DNA of 64,000 bases. It comes from Bradyrhizobium sp. U87765 SZCCT0048. Its GTDB lineage: Bacteria; Pseudomonadota; Alphaproteobacteria; Rhizobiales; Xanthobacteraceae. Shown here piece by piece: positions 52,819 to 62,500 of this stretch. How positions within the stretch are numbered: the first letter of the stretch is position 1; every line of letters starts with the position of its first letter. The DNA lies in the NCBI RefSeq assembly GCF_018131225.1, contig NZ_JAFCMM010000001.1, positions 1,054,001 through 1,118,000 of the forward strand, read 5' to 3'. The position numbers were made by a program, and so were the translations under genes. Under the pieces are notes generated by a model, which was not told the origin of the DNA, did no database searches, and was given only the letters and a program-made list of their open reading frames with translations.

Positions 52819-53802
52819 TCAGCTGACGAGGACGATCCCTCCGAGAAGCGAGGTCACGCGCGCGCCGAATGCCGCCTGCAGCTGGCCGACCACGGCATCG
52901 ATCCGCGCCAACTTGAAGTGCGCGGTGAAACGCCGATGGCCGAGTTCCCGGTTGACCAGCAAAATCTTGCCGGAACGGTAGCGATTGATCTCGTCGATCA
53001 CATGCGCCAGCGGCTCATTCTGAAAATACAGGTCGCCGTCGCGCCATCCGGTCACGATGCCCACATCGACTGTCGCAGGCGCGCCAAAACCATGCGCCGC
53101 GTAGGTGATCTGCTGGTCCTTGCCGAGCGAGACCGATGGTCCGCCCTGCGTCAGGACGACGATGCCCTCGAGGCATGTCACGCATACATTCACGCCGTCG
53201 GCACGCACGTTGAAGCTTGCCCGGTCGGCCGTCAGGACGCCGCTGCGCGCGATCACCTCGACGGGCCTCGCCCGCGTGGCGATGGCCGCTTCGCCGGAGA
53301 TCAACTCGATGCGGTCGCGTTCAGGCCCCGCTGCACGCACGTTGAGGCTGGTGCGCGTGTTCATCTCGACCGACAGGTTCTCGGCGACCACGAGTTGCCG
53401 CTGCTCCCCCGGCGCAGTGCGATAGTCCGCGGCGAATTCGCCGGCGGACGGCCACAGACCAAGCGGGGGCTGGACGACCGCGATCGCGGCCCCTGCGGCG
53501 GACGCCGCCAGCAGGCCACCGAGAAAGGCGCGTCGTCCGACCCGCAAGGGCGCTCGCTGCGGCGGAGCGGACAACGCGAGCTGTCCACGCTGCGCCACAT
53601 TGGCGATGGCCGGCCCGAACGTGCGCCAGCGCCCGCTGGCGCGCGCGAACGCTTCCGCATGCAGCGGACTGCGGGCACACCAGCGTTCGAGCTCGGCGAC
53701 ATCGACAGGCGTTGCGTCTCCCGACGTCAGTCGCAGGACCCAGTCCCAGGCTTCACGCCGGACAGCCTCGCCCTCGCCATGCCGGACATCGGCGTCTGTC
53801 AT
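52819..53802 (-). CDS. FecR-family sigma regulator
   Basis: A 327-residue FecR-type protein that would pass a periplasmic signal to the ECF sigma factor encoded 75 nt upstream. The N-terminal DUF4880-like helical part (about 14-58, REAWDWVLRLTSGDATPVDV, FARASGRW) is cytoplasmic. A single hydrophobic segment at about 88-110 has a twin-Arg look (GRRAFLGGLLAASAAGAAI). The FecR domain follows (about 125-225, YRTAPGEQRQLVV), then a C-terminal part resembling the STN-like DUF4974 domain (about 262-327). Its position just before the giant haemagglutinin gene makes that gene a likely target of the pathway. Confidence 0.88.
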   Translation of the reverse strand: MTDADVRHGEGEAVRREAWDWVLRLTSGDATPVDVAELERWCARSPLHAEAFARASGRWRTFGPAIANVAQRGQLALSAPPQRAPLRVGRRAFLGGLLAASAAGAAIAVVQPPLGLWPSAGEFAADYRTAPGEQRQLVVAENLSVEMNTRTSLNVRAAGPERDRIELISGEAAIATRARPVEVIARSGVLTADRASFNVRADGVNVCVTCLEGIVVLTQGGPSVSLGKDQQITYAAHGFGAPATVDVGIVTGWRDGDLYFQNEPLAHVIDEINRYRSGKILLVNRELGHRRFTAHFKLARIDAVVGQLQAAFGARVTSLLGGIVLVS

Positions 53803-53877
53803 CGTTCAAAAGCGTCCTGTCCGCGGTCCGGCGCAAATCACCAAGTGTTTCGTCCTCATGATAGCGACATGTCGTCT

Positions 53878-54423
53878 CTAAGACGATTCCGGGGGCTCAG
53901 GTGCGCAACCGGAAAATCCACCTTCTTCCAGCCGTGCGTCGAGATGGGCGATGGCACGCCGCAGCTCATACAGGACGGTACGCCGGGATATGCCGAGCCG
54001 GGACGCGATGGCCTGATGAGTTTGGCCCTCCAAGCGCGACGCGACGAGGATGGCGCGTGTCCGCTCCGGCAGCTCGGCGATCGCCCGCTCCGCGAGCGAA
54101 AGATCGCGCCGCGCCTCGGCCTCCCGCGCCGGCCCCGGGGCCGGATCGGCGATCTCGAGCGCCGCATTCACCTCGGAGCGCCGCAACCGCCGCCGTTCCG
54201 CACGCTGGCGGTCGCGGGCGATATTGGCCGCGATCCGCATCAGGAAGGCGGCCGGCCGCTGGACCGCGCCGGCCTCGTCGTGACGGTGCAGATGCAGCCA
54301 TGTCTCGTGCAGCGTCTCGCTCGCGAGCTCCTCCGATCCGAACTGGCGCGTCAGACGGGCCCTGAAGTCACCATATCTGTCGACCAGCAGGGCCCGCAGT
54401 GCAGCCCATGTCGTCCCTGTCAT
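53878..54423 (-). CDS. ECF RNA polymerase sigma factor (FecI-like)
   Basis: A 181-residue ECF sigma factor. Region 2 is at about 8-75 (LVDRYGDFRARLTRQFGS, then FLMRIAANIARDRQRAERRR) and region 4 at about 105-165 (LPERTRAILVASRLEG, HQAIASRLGISRRTVLYELR). The ATG at 54423 is chosen, but an in-frame ATG at 54459 is possible (AGG 6 nt upstream). FecI-type factors are held by FecR until a surface signal arrives; here the following gene is FecR and the preceding gene is an STN-domain protein. Target promoters are not evident. Confidence 0.88.
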   Translation of the reverse strand: MTGTTWAALRALLVDRYGDFRARLTRQFGSEELASETLHETWLHLHRHDEAGAVQRPAAFLMRIAANIARDRQRAERRRLRRSEVNAALEIADPAPGPAREAEARRDLSLAERAIAELPERTRAILVASRLEGQTHQAIASRLGISRRTVLYELRRAIAHLDARLEEGGFSGCAPEPPESS

Positions 54424-54567
54424 AGGTGCAACAGACCCCTCCCACCGGCCGCGATCCATCCAGGACCTGCCGGTGGCTTACGCTCAGCGAAACCACTTGG
54501 GCGAATAACACGGGTTTATGACAGATCAGCAACTTGATGCCGGTGCGGGTCTACCGGCATGGCCGTT

Positions 54568-55242
54568 TCACCCCGCGCAATCGCCGGTCTCGCGTGGTGG
54601 ACGAGGCCCGATCGACAGGATGAAAGGCTGGGCACTGCCCGCAGGCGGCGGCAGCCCGATCGAGATGCGCCGCAACGCCGCGACCATGGCCGCGTCCTGC
54701 TCGTCGCTGCCGGTCGATCCGACGAGTGCGCTGCGCTGAACCTCGCCGGACGAACCGATCCAGAGCTCGATCGCCACCTTGTAACGACCGGGTCGTGTCT
54801 GTTCATCGCGGCAGAGCGCGCGGAGGATGCCGGCCTGCAGCGCTGTCAGGAAGCGGTCATCAGGCCGTGCCGTCGAGACCGATGGCGCCGGAGCGCCCTG
54901 CGCCGGCGGCATGATCACGAAGGCATCGACATCGGTCCGCCGCGCCACGAGGCCCGTGCCAGACAGCAAGGAGGTCAGCGCCCGCTCTGGCGTGAAATCG
55001 CCATTGACCTCGCCCGACCACCGTCCGGCCGTCAGTTCGCTTTCGAACAGCACCTGGACCCCGCTCGCGCGCACATAGGCCTGGATCGCGCGGTCGAGAG
55101 CCTGAATGGAAATGCGATAATGACGCGTCGCACCAGCGCCGGTCGTGCCGTCGGCATGCGCACCGCCGGTCCCGGCGAGGGCAACAGCGAGCGTGGCAAC
55201 GGCGATGAGCCATGCCCTGCGAACTCTGCAACGATCAATCAA
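54568..55242 (-). CDS. Secreted STN-domain protein
   Basis: A 224-residue exported protein: signal peptide (about 1-30, AWLIAVATLAVALAGTGGAHA), STN (secretin/TonB short N-terminal) domain at about 40-112 (ISIQALDRAIQAYVRASG, LTSLLSGTGLVARR), then a Pro-rich linker and a C-terminal domain resembling a TonB-C-like fold (about 128-215, YKVAIELWIGSSGEVQRSAL). In TonB receptors the STN domain signals to FecR. Here it stands alone without a barrel, just upstream of the sigma and FecR genes. The start is a TTG at 55242; no ATG fits, and the ribosome site is weak. Confidence 0.83.
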   Translation of the reverse strand: MIDRCRVRRAWLIAVATLAVALAGTGGAHADGTTGAGATRHYRISIQALDRAIQAYVRASGVQVLFESELTAGRWSGEVNGDFTPERALTSLLSGTGLVARRTDVDAFVIMPPAQGAPAPSVSTARPDDRFLTALQAGILRALCRDEQTRPGRYKVAIELWIGSSGEVQRSALVGSTGSDEQDAAMVAALRRISIGLPPPAGSAQPFILSIGPRPPRETGDCAG

Positions 55243-55439
55243 CGGCGCGCCATCGACGGAGAACAGGAAGAGGTACCGGACCTCGTCGCGGGCAACCTAC
55301 AGGAGATCGCAGCGCGATCAAGACGGGATGGCGCCTCGCCGGTCCGGTTTGGTCGATCCGCACAGGCCGCCAGTCGACGCGGCGACAGACGATCCCTGTC
55401 CGAGGAACGATGCGCCGAAGCAAGACATCCGGTACGGGA

Positions 55440-56255
55440 TCAGCGGGTCGCCGCAGTTCCCTCGCCGTCGATCTGCCGTCCCATCAGCGCGATCGCCTTC
55501 TGGTAGACCTGCGCCGCATTCCAGGCCTGGATCGCCGCGAAGTTCGCTTCCCCCGGCTGATAGCCTGCGCCAGCGCGCCAGCCATGGGCGCGCAGGAAGT
55601 TGGCGGTCGAGCTCAGCGCGTTTGCCGCGACATCGAGATTGCCGGTGCCATAGGCGAGAATGTTCTTGGGCATGAACTGCGTCTGCCCGACCTCGCCATG
55701 CATCGATCCGCGCGTGCTGCCAGACAGCGCGCCGCGGTCGATCAGCTTCAGCGCGGCATAGAGCTGCTCGGTGAAGAATTCAGGGCGCCGGCAGTCATAA
55801 GCCAGCGTGGCAATCGACGACAGCATGTTCTGGTTGCCGCGCTGGCTGCCGAAGCCGGTCTCCATCCCCCAGATCGCGATCAGGGGTCCCGGCGGCACGC
55901 CATAGCGCTGCTCGATCGAGGCGAACATCGCCGCATGGGACTGTTTCAGCGAACGGCCGCGCGCGACGATAGTGGTGGCGCCGCGCTTGGCGAGGAACTG
56001 GTCGAGCGACAGGCTGAAACTGTGCTGGCTGCGGTCCGCTGCGATGGTGGCGCTGGCGTAGTTGGTCTGCATCAGCGCTGCGATCGCAGTCGCGCCGATG
56101 CCCTGGCCTTTCGCCTCGCCTGCGAACGATTCCTTCCAGGCCTCGAAGCCCGCCGGCGAGCTGCCGCACTGCGCCGCCTGCGCCACGCCGGCCGAACACG
56201 CGAGCGCAGTCACGGCCGCAACGATGGCCATCCAGCGAACGTTGTTTCGGATCAT
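55440..56255 (-). CDS. Lytic murein transglycosylase (MltB type)
   Basis: A 271-residue exported transglycosylase that would cut peptidoglycan to 1,6-anhydro-muropeptides. Signal peptide about 1-27 (VAAVTALACSAGVAQA). The catalytic glutamate is E132 in WGMETGFGSQRG, and GEVGQTQFMP is the conserved substrate-binding segment. No lipobox is present, so it is periplasmic rather than lipid-anchored, and it lacks the C-terminal peptidoglycan-binding domain of longer MltB relatives. Sitting between the STN gene and the second giant haemagglutinin gene, it may open the wall for the exported giants; this is inference. Confidence 0.9.
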   Translation of the reverse strand: MIRNNVRWMAIVAAVTALACSAGVAQAAQCGSSPAGFEAWKESFAGEAKGQGIGATAIAALMQTNYASATIAADRSQHSFSLSLDQFLAKRGATTIVARGRSLKQSHAAMFASIEQRYGVPPGPLIAIWGMETGFGSQRGNQNMLSSIATLAYDCRRPEFFTEQLYAALKLIDRGALSGSTRGSMHGEVGQTQFMPKNILAYGTGNLDVAANALSSTANFLRAHGWRAGAGYQPGEANFAAIQAWNAAQVYQKAIALMGRQIDGEGTAATR

Positions 56256-56562
56256 TCACGACCTCCACCAGCACTGCTACGGCCGCTCCACAGCGAACGG
56301 CTCGCCATGGCCGCCAGCATACCTGCTCCCCCCGCAATGGAACAGGGGCGCCTCAGCCGCCAGGCGAGGAACCGGGGCATGGCCGCAAACGACTGCGCCT
56401 GAACCACGGCGCAACGGACATCCACAATCAGGCTTTTATCTTAAGCCGGTCGCATGATCAGCGACCTGGCAATCCGACGACGACCCGGGCCTGGCTCTCG
56501 GACCGCCACAGCGGCAATGACGCAGCAAATCGCGGACCGGACGCCGCCCGTCCGCGCCCTTC
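56256..56562. other. Spacer between giant gene 2 and the transglycosylase gene
   Basis: About 307 bp with no supported gene. It holds the short hairpin at 56538-56554 and, near 56425-56450, an AT-richer stretch (TTTTATCTTAAGCC) that may be part of the transglycosylase gene's promoter. Confidence 0.4.
56538..56554 (-). terminator. Hairpin after giant haemagglutinin gene 2
   Basis: CGGACG-CCGCC-CGTCCG is a perfect 6-bp stem with a 5-nt loop, 9 nt past the stop codon on the minus strand. No T-run. Confidence 0.4.
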
Positions 56563-59500
56563 TCACGGCGCCACGCCGGAGTTGACCGTGCCAGCCAGCT
56601 TGCTGCGTTCTTCGGCGGTCAGCTGCTGCGTCTGCTCCGGCGAGAACGTGCCATTGCCGAGCACACGCAGCACACCATTCGGATCGTAGCTGCTGCTGCG
56701 CTCCCGCGTCGCGCGCGGCGCCTCGCGCTCCTTGTCGTCTGCGCCACCACCATAGCCGAGCACCTCGACCATGATGATCGACGACTGGCTGTCATTGCGG
56801 GCCGGCGGCGGCACGGCCTGCTGGGTCGCCGCGGTGGTGTTCGCGGCCGCCGTCAGCGCCAGGCTCGGGGGTCCCTGCACGGTCGGAATGCCGGTTGCGG
56901 TCCCCTGCCCGGTGATGTTGGCTGCGTTGACGATCTGTAGCGCCGCGACATTGATGTTACCGGAATAACGGATGCCGGCTTCGCCCGCATCGATGGTGCC
57001 GAGCGGCGCGATCAGGTCGACGTCGCCCGGAGGCACCTCGGGGAACGGCAGCGTCGCGATGCCGGCGCCGGTCGCCGGCGCCTGCGGCGACAGCGTGATA
57101 CGGCCATAGAGATCGGTGATCCGCTTGGACGGCGTGAAGACCTGGGTGGTCTTCGAACCGCGGCCTGCGTTGATGTCACCCTCCGCCGACCAGGCGAGGA
57201 TGTCGCCTCCGAAGGTCGTCATGATGCGCGACAGTCCCAGCAGGATCGATCCCCTGGCGTAGAGCCCGATGCCGCCCCGCCCCTGGGTCACCACGCCGGC
57301 CGTGGCCGGCGGCACCACACCTTCCACACCGATCACGATGCGGCCGCCCGGCGCCATCATCTGGACGTCGCCGCCGAAGTCGGTGTGCACGCCGGCCTTG
57401 CCGAACATCACGATGTCACCGGCCGTCGTCTCCGGGAACAGCGTGGCGATCGCCTCGCGGCCGCGGAGATAGGAGTTGAAGCGCGGCGACGCCGGATCGT
57501 TGTACTCGCGCCCGCCGTCCCGCAACTCCGTGTAGTAGACCTGCCGCAGGAAGATGCGCTGCTGGTCCGCCGGAAGAGCGTCGAAAGTGGCGAGGTTTTC
57601 GGCCGCGCTGCCTTCGACGCCGAAACGCTCCTTCAGCCAGGCCGCAAGCTCGGCGGTGTAGAGCTTGACCGCCTTGCCGGGCTGGCTCGCCAGCGGGCGA
57701 TCCGGATCGGCCAGATTGACGATATCCAGATAGCGGTTGCGCACGGCCTGCCATTGCGCACCGCCCGCGCCTGCCGACAGGACGACGCTCGCGCCCGAAC
57801 GATTATCACCGGCGATGATCGAACCAAGCGTACGCACGTTAGCGACGTCCTCCTGGCGCAGATGGCGTCCGGCGGCGATCTCCAGCAGGCCGGGGCCTGC
57901 CACGGTCACATCGGCATGGATGATGTCACGCCCGGCCTGGACCAACGAAACATCGAGCGGACTGTTGTTCACCGCGAAGAGTTTTGTCTCCAGAATGTCC
58001 TGTCCGGCGAGGACCCGCGCGGCGGTGGCTCCCTCGTACCAGGTCTTGAGTGTCCGCGTCACTTTGTACGGTGCGTCCGTCATCGTAGTCACGCTGCCGA
58101 ACGACAGGCCGACGATGCTGCCGTCGACGGCGTAGAAGCGCGCCGGCGTCGGGTCAGCCCCATGGAGCGCTGTGCTGAGGATCGTGTTGGGACCGAAGGC
58201 GAACAGGGTGTCCGATGCCCGGGTAGCTTCAACACCCGTGACGGAGACATTGCCGAACAGGAAGTTGTCGCTTTTGTCCCACGCGGCGAACGCCGGCCGC
58301 AACGGCGACGGCAACGCCGTATCCGCTCCCGACTGGATGAAATCGTGCCTGCCGGCTCCGCCCAGGATCGATCCGCGCGCCAGCACCTCGAGCTGACCGG
58401 TGGCCGAGGGAGCCAGCGTCAGGCTGGTCCACTGCAACGAGTCTCCGGTGGCAATATTCTGGCCAATGCGAATGTCGCCGCTCGCGGCCACGGCCCGCAG
58501 GATCGATGGATAGACATAGACCGATCGCGCCATCTGGCCGAGATACTCGGCGGACAGATTCCGCCCCGTCCACATGGCGCCGCCGACCGTCATCGGCGTG
58601 AGGTCGCCGCCGGCCGAGAACAGGTTGACGGCCGTGCTGGGCGTCCACAGCGAGAACCAGCCGTCGCCGCCGCCCGTGGTCGGCGCCTGGCCGCTGCGGG
58701 TATAGGGCGAGGAGTTCAGCTGAAAGACGCGACCGGGATCGCCGACGCCGCCGAGCACCAGATCGCCGCGGGTGTCGAGCCAGGCCGTCGCGTCGCCCAG
58801 CATCAGCACCGGCCCGCCCATCGCCGGGGTGGCCAGATCAGCGAGAAGGCTGTCCGGCCGCAGGCCACCATCATCGACGACATAGCGGCGCATCATGATG
58901 CCCAGCGCAGAGGTCGACAGGTGCAGCGTGCCGCGGAGATTCACCAGCACGCCATTGAGATCGAGATTGTCTGATGTCGATCGGCCAATTCCTCCCGAGC
59001 CGCCATTCTGCTGTGACGCGAGGGCGTTGGGATTGAACGCGTCGCCGGTGCGCAGCGTCAGGTCGCCGCCGCCGGTCAGGATCAGGTCGCCACCGGCCAC
59101 CCGGCCGGTCGAGCCGACCGCGACCACGAGGCCCTCGGACCTGGCAGCAAACGTGCCGCCCCGCAGCGCGCCGCCGCGCTCGTCAACGAGGCCGGCATGG
59201 CGCCCGGCGTTGATGGTGACATCGCCGCCGCCCAGCGTGCCGAAGCCGGTGAAGCCGACGATACGCGGCTGCTTCGACTGCGTATAGTCGTTGACCGCAT
59301 AGGCGCCGAAATTGATCCACCAGCTGGTCGCGACCGGGTCCATGCCCGGCGTGTCGCCACTGCCCTGGCGCCACAGCCAGGAGCCAACCCATGACGACGA
59401 CACCTTGGCCTGGCTCTGGTCCGGATAGCGAACCGAATTCTGGGCATCCTCGCCCAGGCTGTCGCCGATGATGTCGCGGCCGGCGGACACGGTGAGGTTG

Positions 59501-62500
59501 CCGCCGAGATCCGGATACCAGGGCCGCCAGTTGGCGAGCGCCGCGTCGTAGCCGCCGCTGCCCTGGATATCGCCGAGCACATACTGACCGAACTGGCCGC
59601 GCGGCAGGTTGAACGGCGTATTATCGCGCCCCGCGAGCGACGTCTGCGTACCCGCGGTGTAGACACCGAACATCGACATCATGCGGACGTCGCGTCCCGC
59701 GCCGAGGTTGAGATTGCCCGTCCCGGTGCGCAGCACGCTGAAGTTGCTCGCGCCCTCGCCGAAGGCGTACTCCTTGATCTCCTTGGGCGGCTCCGCGCCA
59801 CGGACGCCACAGAAGGAGGCATTCGATCTACAGAAATCCGCGAATTTTTGACCGAGAAAAGTCGTGAGATCCGTCTGGTAGTCGGCCAACACGAGCGCGT
59901 TGAGCTGCGCTTCGTTGAGGTTCGCGTATTTTGCGTCGCCGAAAAAGCCCATCGCGCCGTCCATGTTGAGGATCACATCGGGTTTCCTCACACAATAGGT
60001 ACTTCCAGCGCAGAACTTCTCCAGCGACCTACCGAACATCTCGACGAACGTCATCCCGAAATTGGGGTCCGTGAGAAACAACACGTCCATCTCCGCCTCG
60101 GTCAGGCCGGCGTACTTTTCATCCTCGAACCAGACCAGCGCGGCTTCCTTCGTAAAGACGAACGGGCCTGTTCCGCCACCGCCGCCTTCATAACGCGTCG
60201 TGACCTTGCCGATCGAGCCATAGTGGGTATCGGCCAGCACGATGTCACCCGTGCCAAGCGCATTGCGCGCCCGCTTGTCGGATGAACCGAGGTCGGCGCC
60301 CGCGACCGCGGTCAGGTCCCACGAGGTCGCACCCTCGCCGAGCATCGGCGCCAGCGCCCAGTTGCGCCCCTGCCTGCCGTCCGGACCGACCGGCCGCAGA
60401 TTGACGGGCTGGTGGTTCTCCAGCACGACCTTGGTCATCGAGGGGATCAGCGATCCCCGCGCCAGGGTCACACGCTGGCTGGTAGTCATGTAGGCCGGAA
60501 GCTTCTCGCCCTTGGGCCAGACGAGCGCCGCGACCGCGGCGGCGTCGCGCAGCTGGAAGCCCGCGCCCAGCTTGCTGTTGGCGGCGAGCGTCAGCGCCTG
60601 GGGCAGAACCGTGCCAGCCTTGTAGAGCACGCCATCGGCCGTCACCACGTCGGCGCCGAGCACGAGGCCCGCCGGCAGCGACAGCGCTGCGGTCAACGTC
60701 ACCTGCACCGGCAGCGTGGTGCCGGCCGGCAGGGTGAGCGCCTGGACCGGCACGTCGTAATTCAGTTTCACACCGGCCGCGAACACCGTTCCCGGCTCCA
60801 GGTTCACGCCGCCGATCGGCATGACGATATCGCCGGCGAAAGGCGTGAGACCATCGCCGAGATTGTCGCGGCTCTCGTTGAGATACCAGCCCTTGTCGTC
60901 GGGCGTATCGGGCGGTGGCGCGAAGCCGTCGTTGATGCTGCCATGAATGCTGAGATCACCGGCGGCGCGAAGGATCAGCATGCCCGGCTCGCCAAACCCG
61001 CGCCTCGCGGGATTGATGCGATCCGCCCCGGGGCCGTAGCGATAACCCGAGAGATCGATGTCGCCGACGACCGTGAGACTGCCCTTCGGATTGTCGGCGC
61101 TGACCTTGCCGACGATCTCGACACCGGGTCGCAGATGATAGGCGCCGAGACCGGCGAGACGCGACGACAATGCAGCGTTGCCGAGCGCGGCATTCATGAA
61201 AGCCTGGCTGTCGAGGTCGATGGCATCGAGATAGCCCTGGGTAATCTCCTGGGGCCGCGTGCCCGTGACGTCGGGCACCGTCGCCAGCGGCGGCTCATAG
61301 GCCCGCAGGCCATAGACGGCGACGGTCCGCGCGCCCTTGATATCGACCGCTCCCAGCACATCGACCGCGACGTCGTTGGCGCCGACGCGAGATGCGATCA
61401 GGTCGAGCGTGCCGCGCGCCTTGCCATCGGCGAGACGCGATTCCGTGCCGGCCCGCAGATCGAACGATGCCTGTGCGCCGAGCACGAGGCGCCCCTCGCT
61501 ACTCGTGAGCTCGATCATCGCGCGGTTCGGGCTCTCGATGATGCGGCCGTAGCTGTCGACGCGCAGGCCGCGGCCATGGGCGTCCAGCATGCCGTTGATT
61601 GTCAGGTTGCCCTTCGCCGCAAGGCGGATCGCGCCGACCTGATAGCCGCTGGCGTCGAGACGGCCGTTGACGGTCAGATCGCCGCCGTCGACCACGATCT
61701 GGATCTCGCGCGCCCTCACCTCGTCGCCGACGGCGAGGCTGCCCTGCTTGAGCTGGAAGCGCCGGGCGCCGAACACCTCGCCATCGTTCAACCGCGCGTT
61801 CAGCGCGGCGAAATCATCGAGACGCTGCGCACGCAGCGTCAGTTCTGCGCCGAGATACGGCACGATGGTGCCGCCGGCATCGTAGTTGCCGGTGGCCTTG
61901 CCCCGCACCGTACCCAGCAGGGCGACGCGGCCGGCCTGCTCGCCCAGCGCCGTCGCGGCGAGCGTACCGCCGTGGTTGTTGCGCGCCGAAAGATCGATGA
62001 CCGAGCCTGCCGCCGCACGGATATCGCCGGTGCGGCTGGTCAGGACCAGGTCACCGCCCCAGCTGTATCGGCGAACATCGAACAGCGTGATCTCGCGCCC
62101 CGCGAGATCGATGCGGGCCGCGTCGCCCAGAACGACGTCGCGCGTGGCCTCCAGCGTGAGCTTGCCCGACGGCAGCACGACCGCCGTATCGAGACGGATC
62201 GTATCGCCGTTGAAGCGCAACTCCGCACCCAGAACATTGCTGGCCGCCGGCGTGCCGCCCGCGCCGCGGATGTCGATGGCGCCCCCCGCATTGACGGCGA
62301 GCACCGCTCCGCCCCGCCCGTTCAGCAGGGGCGTATTGATGGTGAGATCACCACCGCTGTACTGCCAGCCCTGGCCGGTCACATAGCCGTTCTGGTCGCG
62401 ATAGACGTTGAGCGATCCCTTGCCGCCCGCCGTGATCGCGGTGCCGGCCGTGAGATTGACCGCGGCGAAGCCGAGCGCGAGACGGTTCGCAGGCACCTGC

